NCBI RefSeq assembly: GCF_006739205.1 | Contig: NZ_AP019720.1 | Location: 1,178,001-1,242,000 of the forward strand | Source: Streptococcus mutans | Lineage (GTDB): Bacteria; Bacillota; Bacilli; Lactobacillales; Streptococcaceae | DNA length: 64,000 nt | Reading direction: 5' to 3' | Part shown: positions 38,890 to 49,190 of the stretch, in pieces | How positions within the stretch are numbered: the stretch's first letter is position 1 | Layout: each line of letters starts with the position of its first letter | Position numbers and translations under genes: made by a program | Notes under the pieces: model-generated | Database searches by the model: none | Told to the model about the DNA's origin: nothing | Seen by the model: the letters and a program-made list of their open reading frames with translations, nothing else

Positions 38890-40152
38890 CTAATCAACGT
38901 CTGCTTTCATTGGATTAAAGAAAGCGTTAAGCCCATCAGCTAAACCTTTAGCATTTTTTGTCATTAGATAATTGGTTGTGGCTGTAAAGAAATCATCTTC
39001 ACTATTCCAATGCTGACCTAACCACACATAGTGTTTATCAGTAAAAGCTAATTTAGTTAAAGGTTGCAAAGGTGAATTCTTATCTTCTCTGACTCCTTTT
39101 ACTGCTACTGGTGAACCATCAACATCATAATATTTCTGCATCGCCCTAGCAGTCGTCATGTATTTAACAAATTTTTCAGCTTCTTTAAGATGTTTTGTTT
39201 TAGCTGAAATTGATAGAGCTAAATCTCCGGCTCCAACTGTTATGCCATTTCCAGTTTTTTTGCCCGGAAAAGCAAAGGTTCCAATTTCAAATTTGGGATC
39301 TTGTTGTTTAATAGCTGGCAAGGCCCACGAACCATTAGGTGTCATAAGAGCTTTTTCATTAGCAAATGCCACAAGAGCATCATTATAAGAAGCTCCCTTC
39401 CAATTTTTCTGCTGATTGCCATCATCTGCTAAAAGATTGAGCCGAACCATATCTTCTTTTAAAATTTTATCACTGGTTTTAATCGAATTTGGTTGGGAAA
39501 AGCGAAGGTATTTATTAGCGGCATTAGCACTGCCAGTGACTGAAATCAAGGATAACTGATGATAACCATTCAAGGTCCAACCTTCTGTTCCCGCTAAAGC
39601 AAACGGTGTTTCCTTTTTTGCTTTGATTTCTTCAACCAATTTAACAAACTCATCCCAAGTTTCAGGAACCTTCAAACCTAATTCTTTAAATTTGGTCTTG
39701 TTATAATAAATTCCTGAAACATTAGCTGTTAACGGGACGCTGTAAACCTTTTGATTAACTTTATATTCGTTAGCATAATGATTCTTTAAATGGTTAAGAT
39801 AGGCTTTACCCGTCATATTATAAAAATAACCTGCTTTGGACCATTCTTGGAAGTCCATATTTTGAGGATAAATATTGATAACATCGGGCACATCTCCTGA
39901 TAAGACACGCGTTTTGAGGACTGTACCAGCATCTGGAACACTAGTCATCTTGACATGAATTTTAGGATTTTCCCTTTCAAAGTCCTTAATTATCTTTTTC
40001 AAGGTAGCGTCCATTTCTTTTTTTTGGTTAAAATACTCAATTGTTACTTTATCCTCCTTTGACTGCGAAGCCTTACTTTTGTTGCATGCAGCTAGTAAGA
40101 CGCTCGTCAGACCGACAATACCTAGTAATCCAATTTTTTTATACCATTTCAT
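38890..40152 (-). CDS. msmE: Multiple sugar-binding lipoprotein
   Basis: Solute-binding lipoprotein of the Msm transporter, 420 residues. A lipoprotein signal peptide ends at lipobox LLAAC with Cys23 as the lipid anchor. The rest is a type 1 extracellular sugar-binding fold (IEYFNQKKE start, LALAGTEGW and NGSWALPAI segments). Msm imports melibiose, raffinose, isomaltotriose and related sugars in S. mutans. Second gene of the operon, 12 bases after aga. Confidence 0.96.
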   Translation of the reverse strand: MKWYKKIGLLGIVGLTSVLLAACNKSKASQSKEDKVTIEYFNQKKEMDATLKKIIKDFERENPKIHVKMTSVPDAGTVLKTRVLSGDVPDVINIYPQNMDFQEWSKAGYFYNMTGKAYLNHLKNHYANEYKVNQKVYSVPLTANVSGIYYNKTKFKELGLKVPETWDEFVKLVEEIKAKKETPFALAGTEGWTLNGYHQLSLISVTGSANAANKYLRFSQPNSIKTSDKILKEDMVRLNLLADDGNQQKNWKGASYNDALVAFANEKALMTPNGSWALPAIKQQDPKFEIGTFAFPGKKTGNGITVGAGDLALSISAKTKHLKEAEKFVKYMTTARAMQKYYDVDGSPVAVKGVREDKNSPLQPLTKLAFTDKHYVWLGQHWNSEDDFFTATTNYLMTKNAKGLADGLNAFFNPMKADVD

Positions 40153-40164
40153 AAGTGTCTCCTT

Positions 40165-42327
40165 CTACTTTTTAATAAAATAGTATTGTTTACTCAAATA
40201 ATCACCTTGCGGCATATCAATGGTCAATCCCGCATACATTAACTCCGCACCTGAAAAGACTTGTCCAGTTTCTATAAGAACATAAATGGCATCTGCATCT
40301 AGTCCTCTCAACTTTACAGTTGTTTCCATCATCTCTATGGTTGATTGAATACGGACATAGGTAACCAGTACCTGATTGTCATAGGTATATTGCACTGCTA
40401 CCTCATTAATTCCAACTTCGGGATTAATTAGACGGTAAAGCTTGCCAAATTGTACAACAGACCTTATCTTTTTATAATGTTTAATCTGATTGGCAACAGC
40501 CTTTTTTTCATTTTTGGTTAAGATTGCTAAGTCCAATTCATAACCTAAATTTCCCATCATAGCAACATGACCTCGTGTTGTAAGAGGGGTATGACGGTTC
40601 ATTTGATGGTTAGGAACCGCTGAAACATGAGCTCCCATAGAAATAGTTGGGTAAAGATAAGAGGAACCATACTGTATAGGCAGTCTTGCAATAGCATCTG
40701 TATTATCACTTGACCACACTTGAGGAAAATAACACATCATCCCCAAATCGTTGCGACCGCCACCTCCTGAACAGGATTCAAACAAGACCTTATCGTGTTT
40801 TGTTGTTAAGTAAGAAACAATATCATACAACCCCAGTATATAAGCATGCGACTGCATTTGCGTTTCCAAGTAAGTTCTGCCATTGCCAATATTGGTTATA
40901 TTGCGATTGTAGTCCCATTTAACATAATCAATCGTATTTTCTGTCAGCAGCTTATCAAGAACAGTTTTGATATAAGCAACTACATCGGGATTAGCTAGAT
41001 TCAAGACCAATTGATTGCGAGAATAAGTATGCTCTCGCTGATCTGCCTGAATGACCCAATCAGGATGAGCTCTATAAAGTTTGCTGTCAACTGATACCAT
41101 TTCTGGTTCAAACCAAAGGCCGAACTGTAATCCTCTATCATGAATTTCCTTGATAAAGCTATCAAGGGAACCACTAAGTTTTTCTTCATTGACAAACCAA
41201 TCACCAAGTGAGCTATTGTCATCAAAACGATGACCAAACCAACCATCGTCAAGCACAAAGAGTTCAATGCCAAGTTTTCTGGCTTCATCTGCCAGCCCCA
41301 GCAATTGACTCCGATTAAAATCAAAATATGTTGCCTCCCAATTATTGATAAGGATAGGACGTTCCTTATTAGCAAAATTCTTAGGAATAATATGACGTTT
41401 AATAAAATTATGACTTTCTTGTGTCAGATCCGTTAATCCCTTATCAGTGTAGGTTATCAAAGCTACAGGTGTCTCAAAACTCTGATTAGCCTGCAGGTCC
41501 CATGAAAAATTATCATCATTTATTCCGATGCCTAAGCGAACCTCGTTTAATTGATTTTTTTGAACAAAAGCTTGAAAATTTCCGCTATAGATTAATTGTA
41601 AAGCCAAAGCCTCTCCATAAAACTCATTGCTATCATGCTCTGTTAAAATTAAGGAAGGGGTTTGAGCATGTCCTGAAGCTCCTCGATTAGAGCCTATTTT
41701 AAACAGACCCTGTTCAATCTGGTGGCGCCGAAGCGTCTTCTCGCGAGCATAAGCTCCTTGAAAAGTTATCACATCATAATGGCTGGCAGGTAAATCAAAC
41801 ATTGTTGATAAAGCACGATGAAGAATAACAGGCTTATCAGATAAATTTTCAAATTTGACAAAGGTTGAAATGGTGGCATTATCATCATAAGCCGTATAAT
41901 ACAGAGTCATGCGCAGTTTTGCCAAATCATCTTCTAAGATAAGAGCCAAGCTTTGAGCACTCTCACTGCTATGTGGATTAGGCAAACCTCTTGCCTTGAT
42001 CCCCCCCTTAATAATTTTAGCCTTCTTAAATTTAAACCGTGTTAAATCATTATTATCATGTTGAAGGATTAGTGAAGGCACTCTAAAATCACCAAAACCA
42101 TGAACACCAAATATTTGTCTTTGTGTATCATAACTATAATTTCTATTGTCCGCCACTGGATTAGCTGAAAAAGCATGATCCTTTTCAAAAACAGTATTGG
42201 AAAAATGATAGGCTTCAATTTTTTTACCTAGATGTTTTAAAAGCAAATCACCATCTCTTTCTTCAATAATCAATGATGAGTCTTTGGTGTGTATATAAAA
42301 AAGGTTATCTTTAATAACAATGCCCAT
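40165..42327 (-). CDS. aga: Alpha-galactosidase, GH36
   Basis: Hydrolyses melibiose and raffinose inside the cell. From ATG 42327 ([14 protein letters not shown]) it is 720 residues, with AGGGAG upstream; an ATG 33 bases earlier lacks a site. GH36 features: N-terminal beta-sandwich, catalytic barrel with GWFGHRFDD, the nucleophile aspartate in [11 protein letters not shown] and the acid/base aspartate in SSDNTDA after [11 protein letters not shown]. First gene of the msm operon, divergent from msmR; a cre-like site overlaps the promoter. Confidence 0.96.
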   Translation of the reverse strand: MGIVIKDNLFYIHTKDSSLIIEERDGDLLLKHLGKKIEAYHFSNTVFEKDHAFSANPVADNRNYSYDTQRQIFGVHGFGDFRVPSLILQHDNNDLTRFKFKKAKIIKGGIKARGLPNPHSSESAQSLALILEDDLAKLRMTLYYTAYDDNATISTFVKFENLSDKPVILHRALSTMFDLPASHYDVITFQGAYAREKTLRRHQIEQGLFKIGSNRGASGHAQTPSLILTEHDSNEFYGEALALQLIYSGNFQAFVQKNQLNEVRLGIGINDDNFSWDLQANQSFETPVALITYTDKGLTDLTQESHNFIKRHIIPKNFANKERPILINNWEATYFDFNRSQLLGLADEARKLGIELFVLDDGWFGHRFDDNSSLGDWFVNEEKLSGSLDSFIKEIHDRGLQFGLWFEPEMVSVDSKLYRAHPDWVIQADQREHTYSRNQLVLNLANPDVVAYIKTVLDKLLTENTIDYVKWDYNRNITNIGNGRTYLETQMQSHAYILGLYDIVSYLTTKHDKVLFESCSGGGGRNDLGMMCYFPQVWSSDNTDAIARLPIQYGSSYLYPTISMGAHVSAVPNHQMNRHTPLTTRGHVAMMGNLGYELDLAILTKNEKKAVANQIKHYKKIRSVVQFGKLYRLINPEVGINEVAVQYTYDNQVLVTYVRIQSTIEMMETTVKLRGLDADAIYVLIETGQVFSGAELMYAGLTIDMPQGDYLSKQYYFIKK

Positions 42328-42351
42328 TTGTTCTCCCTTCATATTACCCTT

Positions 42352-42376
42352 ATTATACATTTTGTAACCGTTTTAA
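42352..42376 (-). promoter_or_regulatory. msm operon promoter (-10) with cre-like site
   Basis: Minus-strand TATAAT at 42352-42357 lies 25 bases before the aga ATG. Directly upstream, TGTAACCGTTTTAA (42363-42376, plus reading) matches the CcpA cre consensus TGWAANCGNTNWCA with one mismatch. It lies in the spacer, the position for catabolite repression. Catabolite control of msm is known; binding here is inferred. Confidence 0.75.
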
Positions 42377-42434
42377 AAAATAGGTGTTTGTTGCTAAAAT
42401 ATGGTAAAATGTTTCCTAAAGAAAGGTAAAGAAA

Positions 42435-43271
42435 ATGAATATTCTAAATATCTATAATGAATTTGATATTAATAATTTCGATTTAAGCGTTGATCACTAC
42501 GGTTCAGAAAAATGTGATAGAGGCTATTCCTTTGGTCCAACTATTCGAGACAATTATGTCATTCATTTCATCCTTGAAGGTAAAGGAAAACTTACCATAA
42601 ATCAACACACCCTTGACTTAGCAGCAGGTGATATCTTCCTTCTCCCCAAAGATATCTCAACCTTTTATCAAGCAGATCTCCAAATGCCTTGGAGCTATAT
42701 CTGGATTGGCTTTAGCGGTTCAAAAGCCGAGAATATTCTTAAGCAGTCAAGCCTTTTTAAACGTTTTTATTGTCATTCTGGCCGCAGCTCCAAGCTCTTC
42801 TCACAAATGATGACCATTATTCAATTTGCCAACACCCCCTTAACCTCTGTCAATGAATTACTAATGGTAGGTGAACTTTATAAGCTTTTAGCTGCCCTCA
42901 TTGAAGAATTTCCTCTATCTCACTTAGAAGAGAGCAATAGCTCAACAAAAGCTTATGTTAACCAAGTGAAAAAAATAATACATTCGCAGTATGGCAGTTC
43001 CCTTCGAGTTAATGATATTGCTAAAAAGCTGAATCTTAGTCGAAGTTATCTCTATAAAATTTTTAGAAAAAGTACAAATCTTTCCATAAAAGAGTACATA
43101 CTTCAAGTCAGAATGAAAAGAAGTCAGTATTTGCTTGAAAATCCCAAATTAAGTATTGCTGAAATATCCAATTCTGTTGGTTTTAGCGATTCACTTGCAT
43201 TTAGTAAAGCCTTTAAAAATTATTTTGGAAAAAGCCCCAGTAAATTTAGAAAAGAAATCCAAAATAATTAA
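42435..43271 (+). CDS. msmR: Msm operon activator, AraC family
   Basis: A 278-residue regulator. The N-terminal cupin sugar-sensing domain covers residues 20-110 (HFILEGKGKLTINQHTLDL). Two helix-turn-helix motifs are in the last 100 residues: VNDIAKKLNLSRSYLYKIFRK and IAEISNSVGFSDSLAFSKAFKNYFGKSPSKFR, the AraC signature. AAAGGTAAAG precedes the ATG. Divergent from aga. In S. mutans MsmR activates the msm genes with alpha-galactosides. Confidence 0.94.
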   Translation: MNILNIYNEFDINNFDLSVDHYGSEKCDRGYSFGPTIRDNYVIHFILEGKGKLTINQHTLDLAAGDIFLLPKDISTFYQADLQMPWSYIWIGFSGSKAENILKQSSLFKRFYCHSGRSSKLFSQMMTIIQFANTPLTSVNELLMVGELYKLLAALIEEFPLSHLEESNSSTKAYVNQVKKIIHSQYGSSLRVNDIAKKLNLSRSYLYKIFRKSTNLSIKEYILQVRMKRSQYLLENPKLSIAEISNSVGFSDSLAFSKAFKNYFGKSPSKFRKEIQNN

Positions 43272-43324
43272 GCAAATGAGTTTTGCACAACTATTGGTCT
43301 TTTTTATTAGAAAGGAACAGTTTT

Positions 43325-43336
43325 GCAAACGTTTGC
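43325..43336. promoter_or_regulatory. Orphan LacI/MalR-type operator
   Basis: GCAAACGTTTGC is a perfect 12-base palindrome and matches the core of MalR operators known from pneumococcus and LacI-family sites in general. It lies 54 bases past msmR. No gene starts downstream apart from the IS remnant, so its target is unclear. Confidence 0.6.
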
Positions 43337-43562
43337 GATACAAATTTATTGTAGCACTATTTCTAATTTTGTAAAGTGATTTCCTAGACTAATAGAGCCA
43401 TTCCGCTTACTTTTTAGTACTAGGCAGACACAAGTTTGGTAAACAAACTGCCCCACCAAACAGAAGTTGAGACAAACACACATGATAGCCATAAAAATCA
43501 TTTTCCCCCTCCTTTTCTTTCATTATGACGCAACCTCTAATCAGCAAAAAAAGAGAACTCTA
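43337..43562. other. Gene-free stretch between msmR and the IS element
   Basis: No gene is supported. It includes AT-rich sequence and, at its right end, one arm of the disrupted metF terminator (43546-43562). Confidence 0.5.
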
Positions 43563-43632
43563 TGAAAAGAACCACTTATAATGGACAGTATAAAAAAGTT
43601 ATATACTGTTCTTATAAGGAGGTTCTTTTCAT

Positions 43633-43953
43633 ATGGCCAAAAAAGGAAGCAAGTTCACTAAGTATTCATCAGAATTCAAATTACAGGTCGTAAAAGATTA
43701 CCTTAGTGGGAAGAGTGGAGGGATGCCTTCCATTGTCAAAAAATATGGGTTAAAATCAGACAATCAGGGACTAACTTGGACAAGGAAATGCCGCGAAAAC
43801 CCAGCCCTACTCACACAAGATTTACGAGGCACTAAGTCCACTGGTCGTCCTAAAACGAGAAATCTAGATGAGATGTCACTAGAAGAGCAGAATGCTTATC
43901 TACACATGGAAAATACCATTTTAAAGACCTTAAGGACTCTCCTCAGAAAGTGA
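43633..43953 (+). CDS. IS3-family transposase OrfA
   Basis: A 106-residue helix-turn-helix protein: SSEFKLQVVKDYLSGKSGG then MPSIVKKYGLKSDNQ, followed by the leucine-zipper-like tail MSLEEQNAYLHMENTILKTLRTL. AAGGAGG precedes the ATG. OrfA normally joins OrfB by a -1 frameshift; orfB here begins in the -1 frame over the orfA stop. Shorter than many IS150-type OrfA proteins. Confidence 0.85.
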   Translation: MAKKGSKFTKYSSEFKLQVVKDYLSGKSGGMPSIVKKYGLKSDNQGLTWTRKCRENPALLTQDLRGTKSTGRPKTRNLDEMSLEEQNAYLHMENTILKTLRTLLRK

Positions 43954-44817
43954 GAAGAGGTCATCTTTATCAAGTCGTTGATCGGTTAAAGAATCGTTAC
44001 CCTGTCTCCTCTTTATGTTCCTATTTTGGTTTCCCAAGGTCATCATACCTACCTCTGGTTAAGCAATGGGAAACCTGAATATAAGCAGTTTGATTCAAAC
44101 CTCGCTCAAAAGGTTACAGACCTCTTCCATGATACTCAGAAAGGTTATCGCTTCATCTGTTATCAACTCTTCCGTAACCCAAAGACTATTTTACGCTATA
44201 TGCGTATTCTTGGTCATCACTCACCTATTCGTAAGAAGAGGTATCATTCTTGTACTCAACGAGAGATAACTGAAAAGGCAAGACACGTCCACTACAACGT
44301 GCTTGCCCGAAACTTTAAAGCAGAACGCCCTCTCCAGAAACTAACAACGGATGTCAGCTACGTTTACTACAACTATGGGAGGATGTTACTGAGTGTCATA
44401 AAAGATTGTTATGACAATTCCATTTTAGACTATACGCTATCCGATTTCAATGATAACAAGTTAGTTTTTGATAATATAGATCTTGTATTTAATGATTTCT
44501 GGGATTCAACTAAGGTCTGCATTCTTCATTCTGAACAAGGATTTCAATACACCAATCAACAATATCTTCGAAAACTAGACCAATATGGAGTGACCATTTC
44601 TCATTCTGGTAAGGGAAATGGTTACGATAATGCAGCCTGTGAGAATTTCTTTTCTCACTTGAAGAGTGAGTCCTTAAGACCATTTCCACCTAAAGACAAG
44701 GGAACACTCATCCGTCAAATTAGGGAATACATTAACTGGTATAACTACCACAGATCACAAGAGAAATTAAAAGGTACGACTCCTATGGAATTCAGGAAGT
44801 CATACCTTACTAAATAA
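43950..44817 (+). pseudogene. IS3-family transposase OrfB, frameshifted
   Basis: The N-terminal part reads RGHLYQVVDRLKNRYPVSS in the -1 frame and goes out of frame near 44049, where one extra C separates RSSY from YLWLSNGKPEYK. The rest continues in another frame to 44817. The DDE integrase core is visible: Asp in TTDVSYVY, then HSEQGFQYT where the usual second Asp (HSDQG) is Glu, and the final Glu in NAACENFFSHLKSE. With the frameshift and the replaced catalytic residue the product should be inactive. Confidence 0.85.
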
Positions 44818-44856
44818 TACGCTTTTTATACTGTCTATTTTAGATGGGACTTGACA

Positions 44857-46713
44857 CTAAATTCTCTTTTTAGCAACAGTTGCTGTCTTTACCTGAATAT
44901 AATCAATTAATTCTACTGTCAAATCATAACGTAAAAAAGGAGTAATGAGATAAATGCCATTAAAATGAGCCAGAACTGCGTCTATCAATTTTTTACTTTC
45001 AGCTAAAGCTACTTTCTGACAGGTTTCTTTATCATCCTTAACCGCTTCTAATTTTGCCAGAAAAGATTCTGATAAACTGATTCCCGGAACTTCATTATGT
45101 AAGAAAACAGCATTATTATAAGAAGTGATCGGCATAATACCAACAAAAAAGGGCTGTTCATAAGGTTTAGTAACTTCACTTAACTCTTGTATGACTGTTT
45201 CGCTAAAAACAGGCTGTGTGATAAAATAATCTGCTCCAGCTGCAACCTTCTTCTCAATTAACCTTCCTGTTCTGCTTAAGTTTTTAACATTAGGGTTAAA
45301 AGCTGCAGCAACGGTAAAATGGGTCGCTTTTTTAAGACTAGCACCACTGTAACCATGACCCTGATTGAGTTGCTTAATCAAAGACAGCAATTTGAAACTG
45401 GTAGCGTCATAAACACTGGTAGCTCCTGGGAAATCTCCAATTTTTGAGGGATCTCCTGTGATGGCAAGAATATGATCAAATCCCAAAAGATCCATGCCCA
45501 AAAGGCGTGACTGCAGTCCAATCATATTATGATCGCGACAGGACAAATGAAGTAAGAAAGGTGTTGCAATCTCATCCTTTAGCATTGACGCCATGCTGAG
45601 ATTACAAATACGCGTTCTAGCAAGAGAATTATCTGCTAAGGTAATCGCCGCAATACCTTTTTCGTCTAAGGCTTTGACACCATCAACAAATTTGTCAACA
45701 GCCAAGGTTTTAGGAGGATCAATTTCAGCAATAATGGTGATCCCTTTTTTAACTTTGTCAACCAGACTTTCTTTTTTCTCCACTTCATAAATCAAGTCTT
45801 CTTGACTAATCAAAGGTGTCGTCACTTTTCGCTCAATTGGTTTAAGTCCTCGAATACCACGTTTTATAGCTTTGATATGTTCAGGAGTTGTTCCGCAACA
45901 GCCACCAATGAGGCGGACCCCTTCTTCAACAAAAAGTTTAGCACAATACTCAAAATAGTCTGCATTCTGGCTAAAGTGGTAAGGGGTCTCATTATCATCA
46001 CTGGAAAAAGATAACAGACTGGCATTAGGATAAGCTGATAAATAACTCTGCGCAAACAGTGGTACTTGCTTGAAAGATTGGATCATATGATAAGGTCCCA
46101 AATGGCAGTTCAAACCAACGATATCGGCTCCCAACATTACCAAGTTACTAAAAGCTTCCACTAAAGGTCGACCATTTTCAGTAATTCCCGGTTCATGAAG
46201 GGCAACATTCGTAATGATCGGCAAGTCTGTTAAAGGCCTCAAGGCCTTTAAAGCAGCCTCAAGTTCTTCTATATCATAGTAAGTCTCTAAGAGCAAACCA
46301 TCAATTTGCTTCGTTTCCAAAAGAAACCGAACCTGTTCTACAGTCTGAGAAATAATGTCTTCCAAGGACAGTTCACAATGTTTAAGGCCATGTGAAGCAC
46401 CTATTGTTCCTAAAACAAAGGTATTGTCACCAGCTGCCTGACGGGCCAGATGAACAGCTGCCTGATTGATTGCCTTAACTTCTTTATCGTGACCAAAACT
46501 TTTTAAACGATGTCTTTTAGCACCATAAGTATTGGTCTGAATGATGTCTGCTCCAGCTGCAATATAAGCTTGATGAATAGCCAAAATTCGCTCGGGATGA
46601 CTGATATTATAATATTCATGGCAGGATTCTAAACCATCTGCATAGAGAAGAGTCCCCATAGCTCCATCAGCCACTAAAATATCTGTCTTTAGTTTATCCA
46701 GCAATCTGGACAT
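44857..46713 (-). CDS. metF: Bifunctional homocysteine S-methyltransferase / methylenetetrahydrofolate reductase
   Basis: A 618-residue fusion. The N-terminal half is a homocysteine methyltransferase: ADGAMGTLLYADG at the start, zinc cysteines in GLNCHLG and IGGCCGTTPEHI. The C-terminal half (from about residue 315, ITIIAEIDPPKT) is the FAD-binding reductase that makes 5-methyltetrahydrofolate for MetE. I start at ATG 46713 with GGGGGAG upstream; a GTG 6 bases earlier falls within the spacing. It follows metE by 17 bases. Its stop codon TAG coincides with the target duplication of the adjacent IS element. Confidence 0.93.
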   Translation of the reverse strand: MSRLLDKLKTDILVADGAMGTLLYADGLESCHEYYNISHPERILAIHQAYIAAGADIIQTNTYGAKRHRLKSFGHDKEVKAINQAAVHLARQAAGDNTFVLGTIGASHGLKHCELSLEDIISQTVEQVRFLLETKQIDGLLLETYYDIEELEAALKALRPLTDLPIITNVALHEPGITENGRPLVEAFSNLVMLGADIVGLNCHLGPYHMIQSFKQVPLFAQSYLSAYPNASLLSFSSDDNETPYHFSQNADYFEYCAKLFVEEGVRLIGGCCGTTPEHIKAIKRGIRGLKPIERKVTTPLISQEDLIYEVEKKESLVDKVKKGITIIAEIDPPKTLAVDKFVDGVKALDEKGIAAITLADNSLARTRICNLSMASMLKDEIATPFLLHLSCRDHNMIGLQSRLLGMDLLGFDHILAITGDPSKIGDFPGATSVYDATSFKLLSLIKQLNQGHGYSGASLKKATHFTVAAAFNPNVKNLSRTGRLIEKKVAAGADYFITQPVFSETVIQELSEVTKPYEQPFFVGIMPITSYNNAVFLHNEVPGISLSESFLAKLEAVKDDKETCQKVALAESKKLIDAVLAHFNGIYLITPFLRYDLTVELIDYIQVKTATVAKKRI

Positions 46714-46730
46714 GGTCACTCCCCCTTCCT

Positions 46731-48968
46731 TTAGTTTCCTAACTTTTGACGAACTTCCTTAGTTGCAGCAACTAAAACCTTCAAAGCAGCAATGGTTTCT
46801 GGTTCTTGACGCGTTTTTAAACCACAATCAGGATTAACCCAGAATTGTGTTGGCGATAATTGACGCAAAGGCCTTTCAATATTAGCCACCACTTCTTCTT
46901 TAGTTGGTACACGCGGAGAGTGAATATCGTAGACACCAAGACCAATACCCAATGGATAAACAGCTGTTTCGAAGGACTCAATAATATCACCATGGCTACG
47001 GCTGGTTTCAATTGAAATAACATCAGCATCTAAGGCGCGAATAGCATCAATAATTTCATCAAATTTAGAATAACACATGTGTGTATGAATCTGTGTTTCA
47101 TCCCTAACTGAAGAGGTTGCAATGTGAAAGGCATGGACTGCATCATCTAAATAGGCTTTTTGCTTGCTTTTTCTCAGCGGCAAACCTTCACGAAGAGCCG
47201 CTTCATCGACTTGAATGATAGCAATACCAGCATTTTCCAATAGTTTAATTTCATCTTTAATAGCCAAGCCAATTTGATTAAATAACTGATCGCGTGGAAT
47301 ATCTGTTCGTTCAAAAGACCAATTGGTGATAGTAATTGGACCTGTCAGCATACCTTTTACAGGACGATCAGTCAGACTTTGAGCGTAAACTGTTTCTTCA
47401 ACGGTGATTGGTTCAAGATGCTGAACATCTCCGTAAATAATTGGAGGCTTCACAGCACGAGAACCATAAGATTGGACCCAGCCAAATTTTGTTGTTGTAA
47501 AACCGGCTAATTTTTGTCCAAAAAATTCAACCATGTCAACCCGCTCAAATTCACCATGTACCAAAACGTCAAGATCCAAATCTTCCTGAATACGAATCCA
47601 GCGTTCAATTTCAGCCTGAATAAATTGTTTATACTCTGCATCACTGATATCACCACGCTTCCAAGCCAGACGTGTCCGTCTGATTTCTCTTGATTGTGGG
47701 AAAGAGCCAATCGTTGTCGTTGGCAGCAAAGGCAAATGCAGCTTCTCTTGCTGAATATCACGACGTTTAGCAAAGTCGCTAGGGCGTTTTGTCGCAACAC
47801 GACTTAGATCTTCAAGTTTAACGTTTCTAAAATCAGCAGCCTGAAGAGCATCAAAATGTGCAATATGTGAATCATAAGCTGGATCTTCTCTACCATCTAA
47901 ATGTTCAGCCAATCGTTTGACTTCTGTTAATTTTTCATCTGCAAAAGCTAATCCATTGCGCAAGACAGGATCTAAATCTGTTTCATTCTTAGTTGTTACA
48001 GGCACATGCAAGAGTGAACAAGAAGGCTGAATAGTAAGGGCTGCAGATTGTTCCTCAATCGTCTCTAACAATGCTGACGTTTTAACAAAATCAGAACTCC
48101 AGATATTACGTCCATCAATAACGCCTGCAAAGATTTCTTTGCCTTTAAAAGCACCCGTCTTAATAGCCTCAAGATTTTCCTCCAAACCATAAACAAAATC
48201 AAGACCAAAGGCATCTACTGGAAGTTGAGACAAAACCTGACTATCAATCAAACCTTCAAAATAGGTCTGAAAAATAAATTTAGCATCAGGAACTTCTTTA
48301 GCGAAGTAAGCATAAACTGCTTTAGCTGCTTGGAGATAATCTTTACCTTCATCTGTTACAAAGATAGGTTCATCTACTTGGATATAGCTTGCCCCTGCTT
48401 TTACTAATTCCGTAAAAACTTGCTTGTAGAGCGGCAGCAAACTCTTAACAGCAGCTGTAAAATCTTCAACGCCTGTTGACAGAGCCACATAAGTAATGGG
48501 ACCAGTAATAACAGGCTTAGCCTTATCTCCAACAACTTCTCTAGCTTCCAAATAAAGATCCAATAAACGATTATTATTGAGTTTTGGTCGTTGTTTTGAC
48601 CATTCGGGAACAATATAGTGATAATTAGTGTTAAACCATTTCTTCATTGAAGAAGCAACATTTTCTTTATTTCCACGAGCAATAGCAAAATATAAGTCGA
48701 TATCTATTGGCTCTTTAGCAAAGCGTTTAGGAATAATATTAAATTGCACTGACAAATCCAAAATATGATCATAAAGTGAAAAATCCCCCACTGGAATCAG
48801 ATCAAGACCTGCATTCAATTGTTTTTTTAAAAAGTCTAAACGCAGTTCCTTAGCACCAGCAAATAAATCATTCTTGCTAACTTTTCCTGCCCAATAAGCT
48901 TCGATTAATTTTTTCCATTCACGGTTTTCTCCTAAACGTGGATAGCCCAAGCTTGAAACTTTTGTCAT
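46731..48968 (-). CDS. metE: Cobalamin-independent methionine synthase
   Basis: Transfers a methyl group from 5-methyltetrahydrofolate polyglutamate to homocysteine. The 745-residue protein has the duplicated-barrel layout of MetE. The zinc ligands are visible in the C-terminal half: THMCYSKF (His and Cys) and NPDCGLKTR (Cys), with [15 protein letters not shown] at the start of that half. GAGGAGG precedes the ATG. First gene of metE-metF. Two MET-box matches upstream suggest control by a MetR/MtaR-type LysR regulator. Confidence 0.97.
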   Translation of the reverse strand: MTKVSSLGYPRLGENREWKKLIEAYWAGKVSKNDLFAGAKELRLDFLKKQLNAGLDLIPVGDFSLYDHILDLSVQFNIIPKRFAKEPIDIDLYFAIARGNKENVASSMKKWFNTNYHYIVPEWSKQRPKLNNNRLLDLYLEAREVVGDKAKPVITGPITYVALSTGVEDFTAAVKSLLPLYKQVFTELVKAGASYIQVDEPIFVTDEGKDYLQAAKAVYAYFAKEVPDAKFIFQTYFEGLIDSQVLSQLPVDAFGLDFVYGLEENLEAIKTGAFKGKEIFAGVIDGRNIWSSDFVKTSALLETIEEQSAALTIQPSCSLLHVPVTTKNETDLDPVLRNGLAFADEKLTEVKRLAEHLDGREDPAYDSHIAHFDALQAADFRNVKLEDLSRVATKRPSDFAKRRDIQQEKLHLPLLPTTTIGSFPQSREIRRTRLAWKRGDISDAEYKQFIQAEIERWIRIQEDLDLDVLVHGEFERVDMVEFFGQKLAGFTTTKFGWVQSYGSRAVKPPIIYGDVQHLEPITVEETVYAQSLTDRPVKGMLTGPITITNWSFERTDIPRDQLFNQIGLAIKDEIKLLENAGIAIIQVDEAALREGLPLRKSKQKAYLDDAVHAFHIATSSVRDETQIHTHMCYSKFDEIIDAIRALDADVISIETSRSHGDIIESFETAVYPLGIGLGVYDIHSPRVPTKEEVVANIERPLRQLSPTQFWVNPDCGLKTRQEPETIAALKVLVAATKEVRQKLGN

Positions 48969-49106
48969 TTCGTCCTCCTCTTAGCCTTAAGATAAAAACT
49001 GTATTCATCTTATAACTATAACTTCTTTTTTTATTGTAATTAAAATAATACTAGATAATCCTTATTAAATCAATGTTTCAAGGGTTTTTGTGTTTTTATG
49101 TATATG
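48969..49106 (-). promoter_or_regulatory. metEF leader and candidate promoter
   Basis: On the minus strand TTGATT and TATTAT (or TTGAAA and TTATCT), each with a 17-base spacer, lie between the MET boxes and metE. I cannot decide between them. No T-box or S-box fold is apparent in the leader of about 70 bases. Confidence 0.4.
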
Positions 49107-49123
49107 TATAGTTTTAAGCTATA
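49107..49123. promoter_or_regulatory. MET box 1 upstream of metE
   Basis: TATAGTTTTAAGCTATA has one mismatch to the streptococcal MET-box consensus TATAGTTtnaAACTATA, recognised by the LysR-type MetR/MtaR regulators. Confidence 0.8.
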
Positions 49124-49137
49124 TATGTAGTATTTGT

Positions 49138-49154
49138 TATAGTTTTCATCTATA
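49138..49154. promoter_or_regulatory. MET box 2 upstream of metE
   Basis: TATAGTTTTCATCTATA, a weaker match in the same orientation, 31 bases (about three helical turns) from box 1. Confidence 0.65.
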
Positions 49155-49190
49155 ACAAAAAGAACCTGAAATGTTTTTGAATACAAGAAA

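Larger units (their letters stand above)
43563..44856 (+). mobile_element. IS3-family insertion sequence (IS150-like), decayed
   Basis: A 1294-base element with imperfect 34-base terminal inverted repeats, left 43563-43596 and right 44823-44856, both beginning TG and containing GACAGTATAAAAA. Direct repeats CTA flank it (43560-43562 and 44857-44859), fitting the 3-base target duplication of IS3 elements. It carries orfA and a frameshifted orfB. The right-hand CTA is the metF stop codon, so the element sits exactly at the end of metF and splits its terminator hairpin. Confidence 0.88.

Noticed and set aside
43156..43374. Plus-strand frame overlapping the msmR end
   Set aside because: Out-of-frame shadow of the MsmR DNA-binding domain with no independent features.
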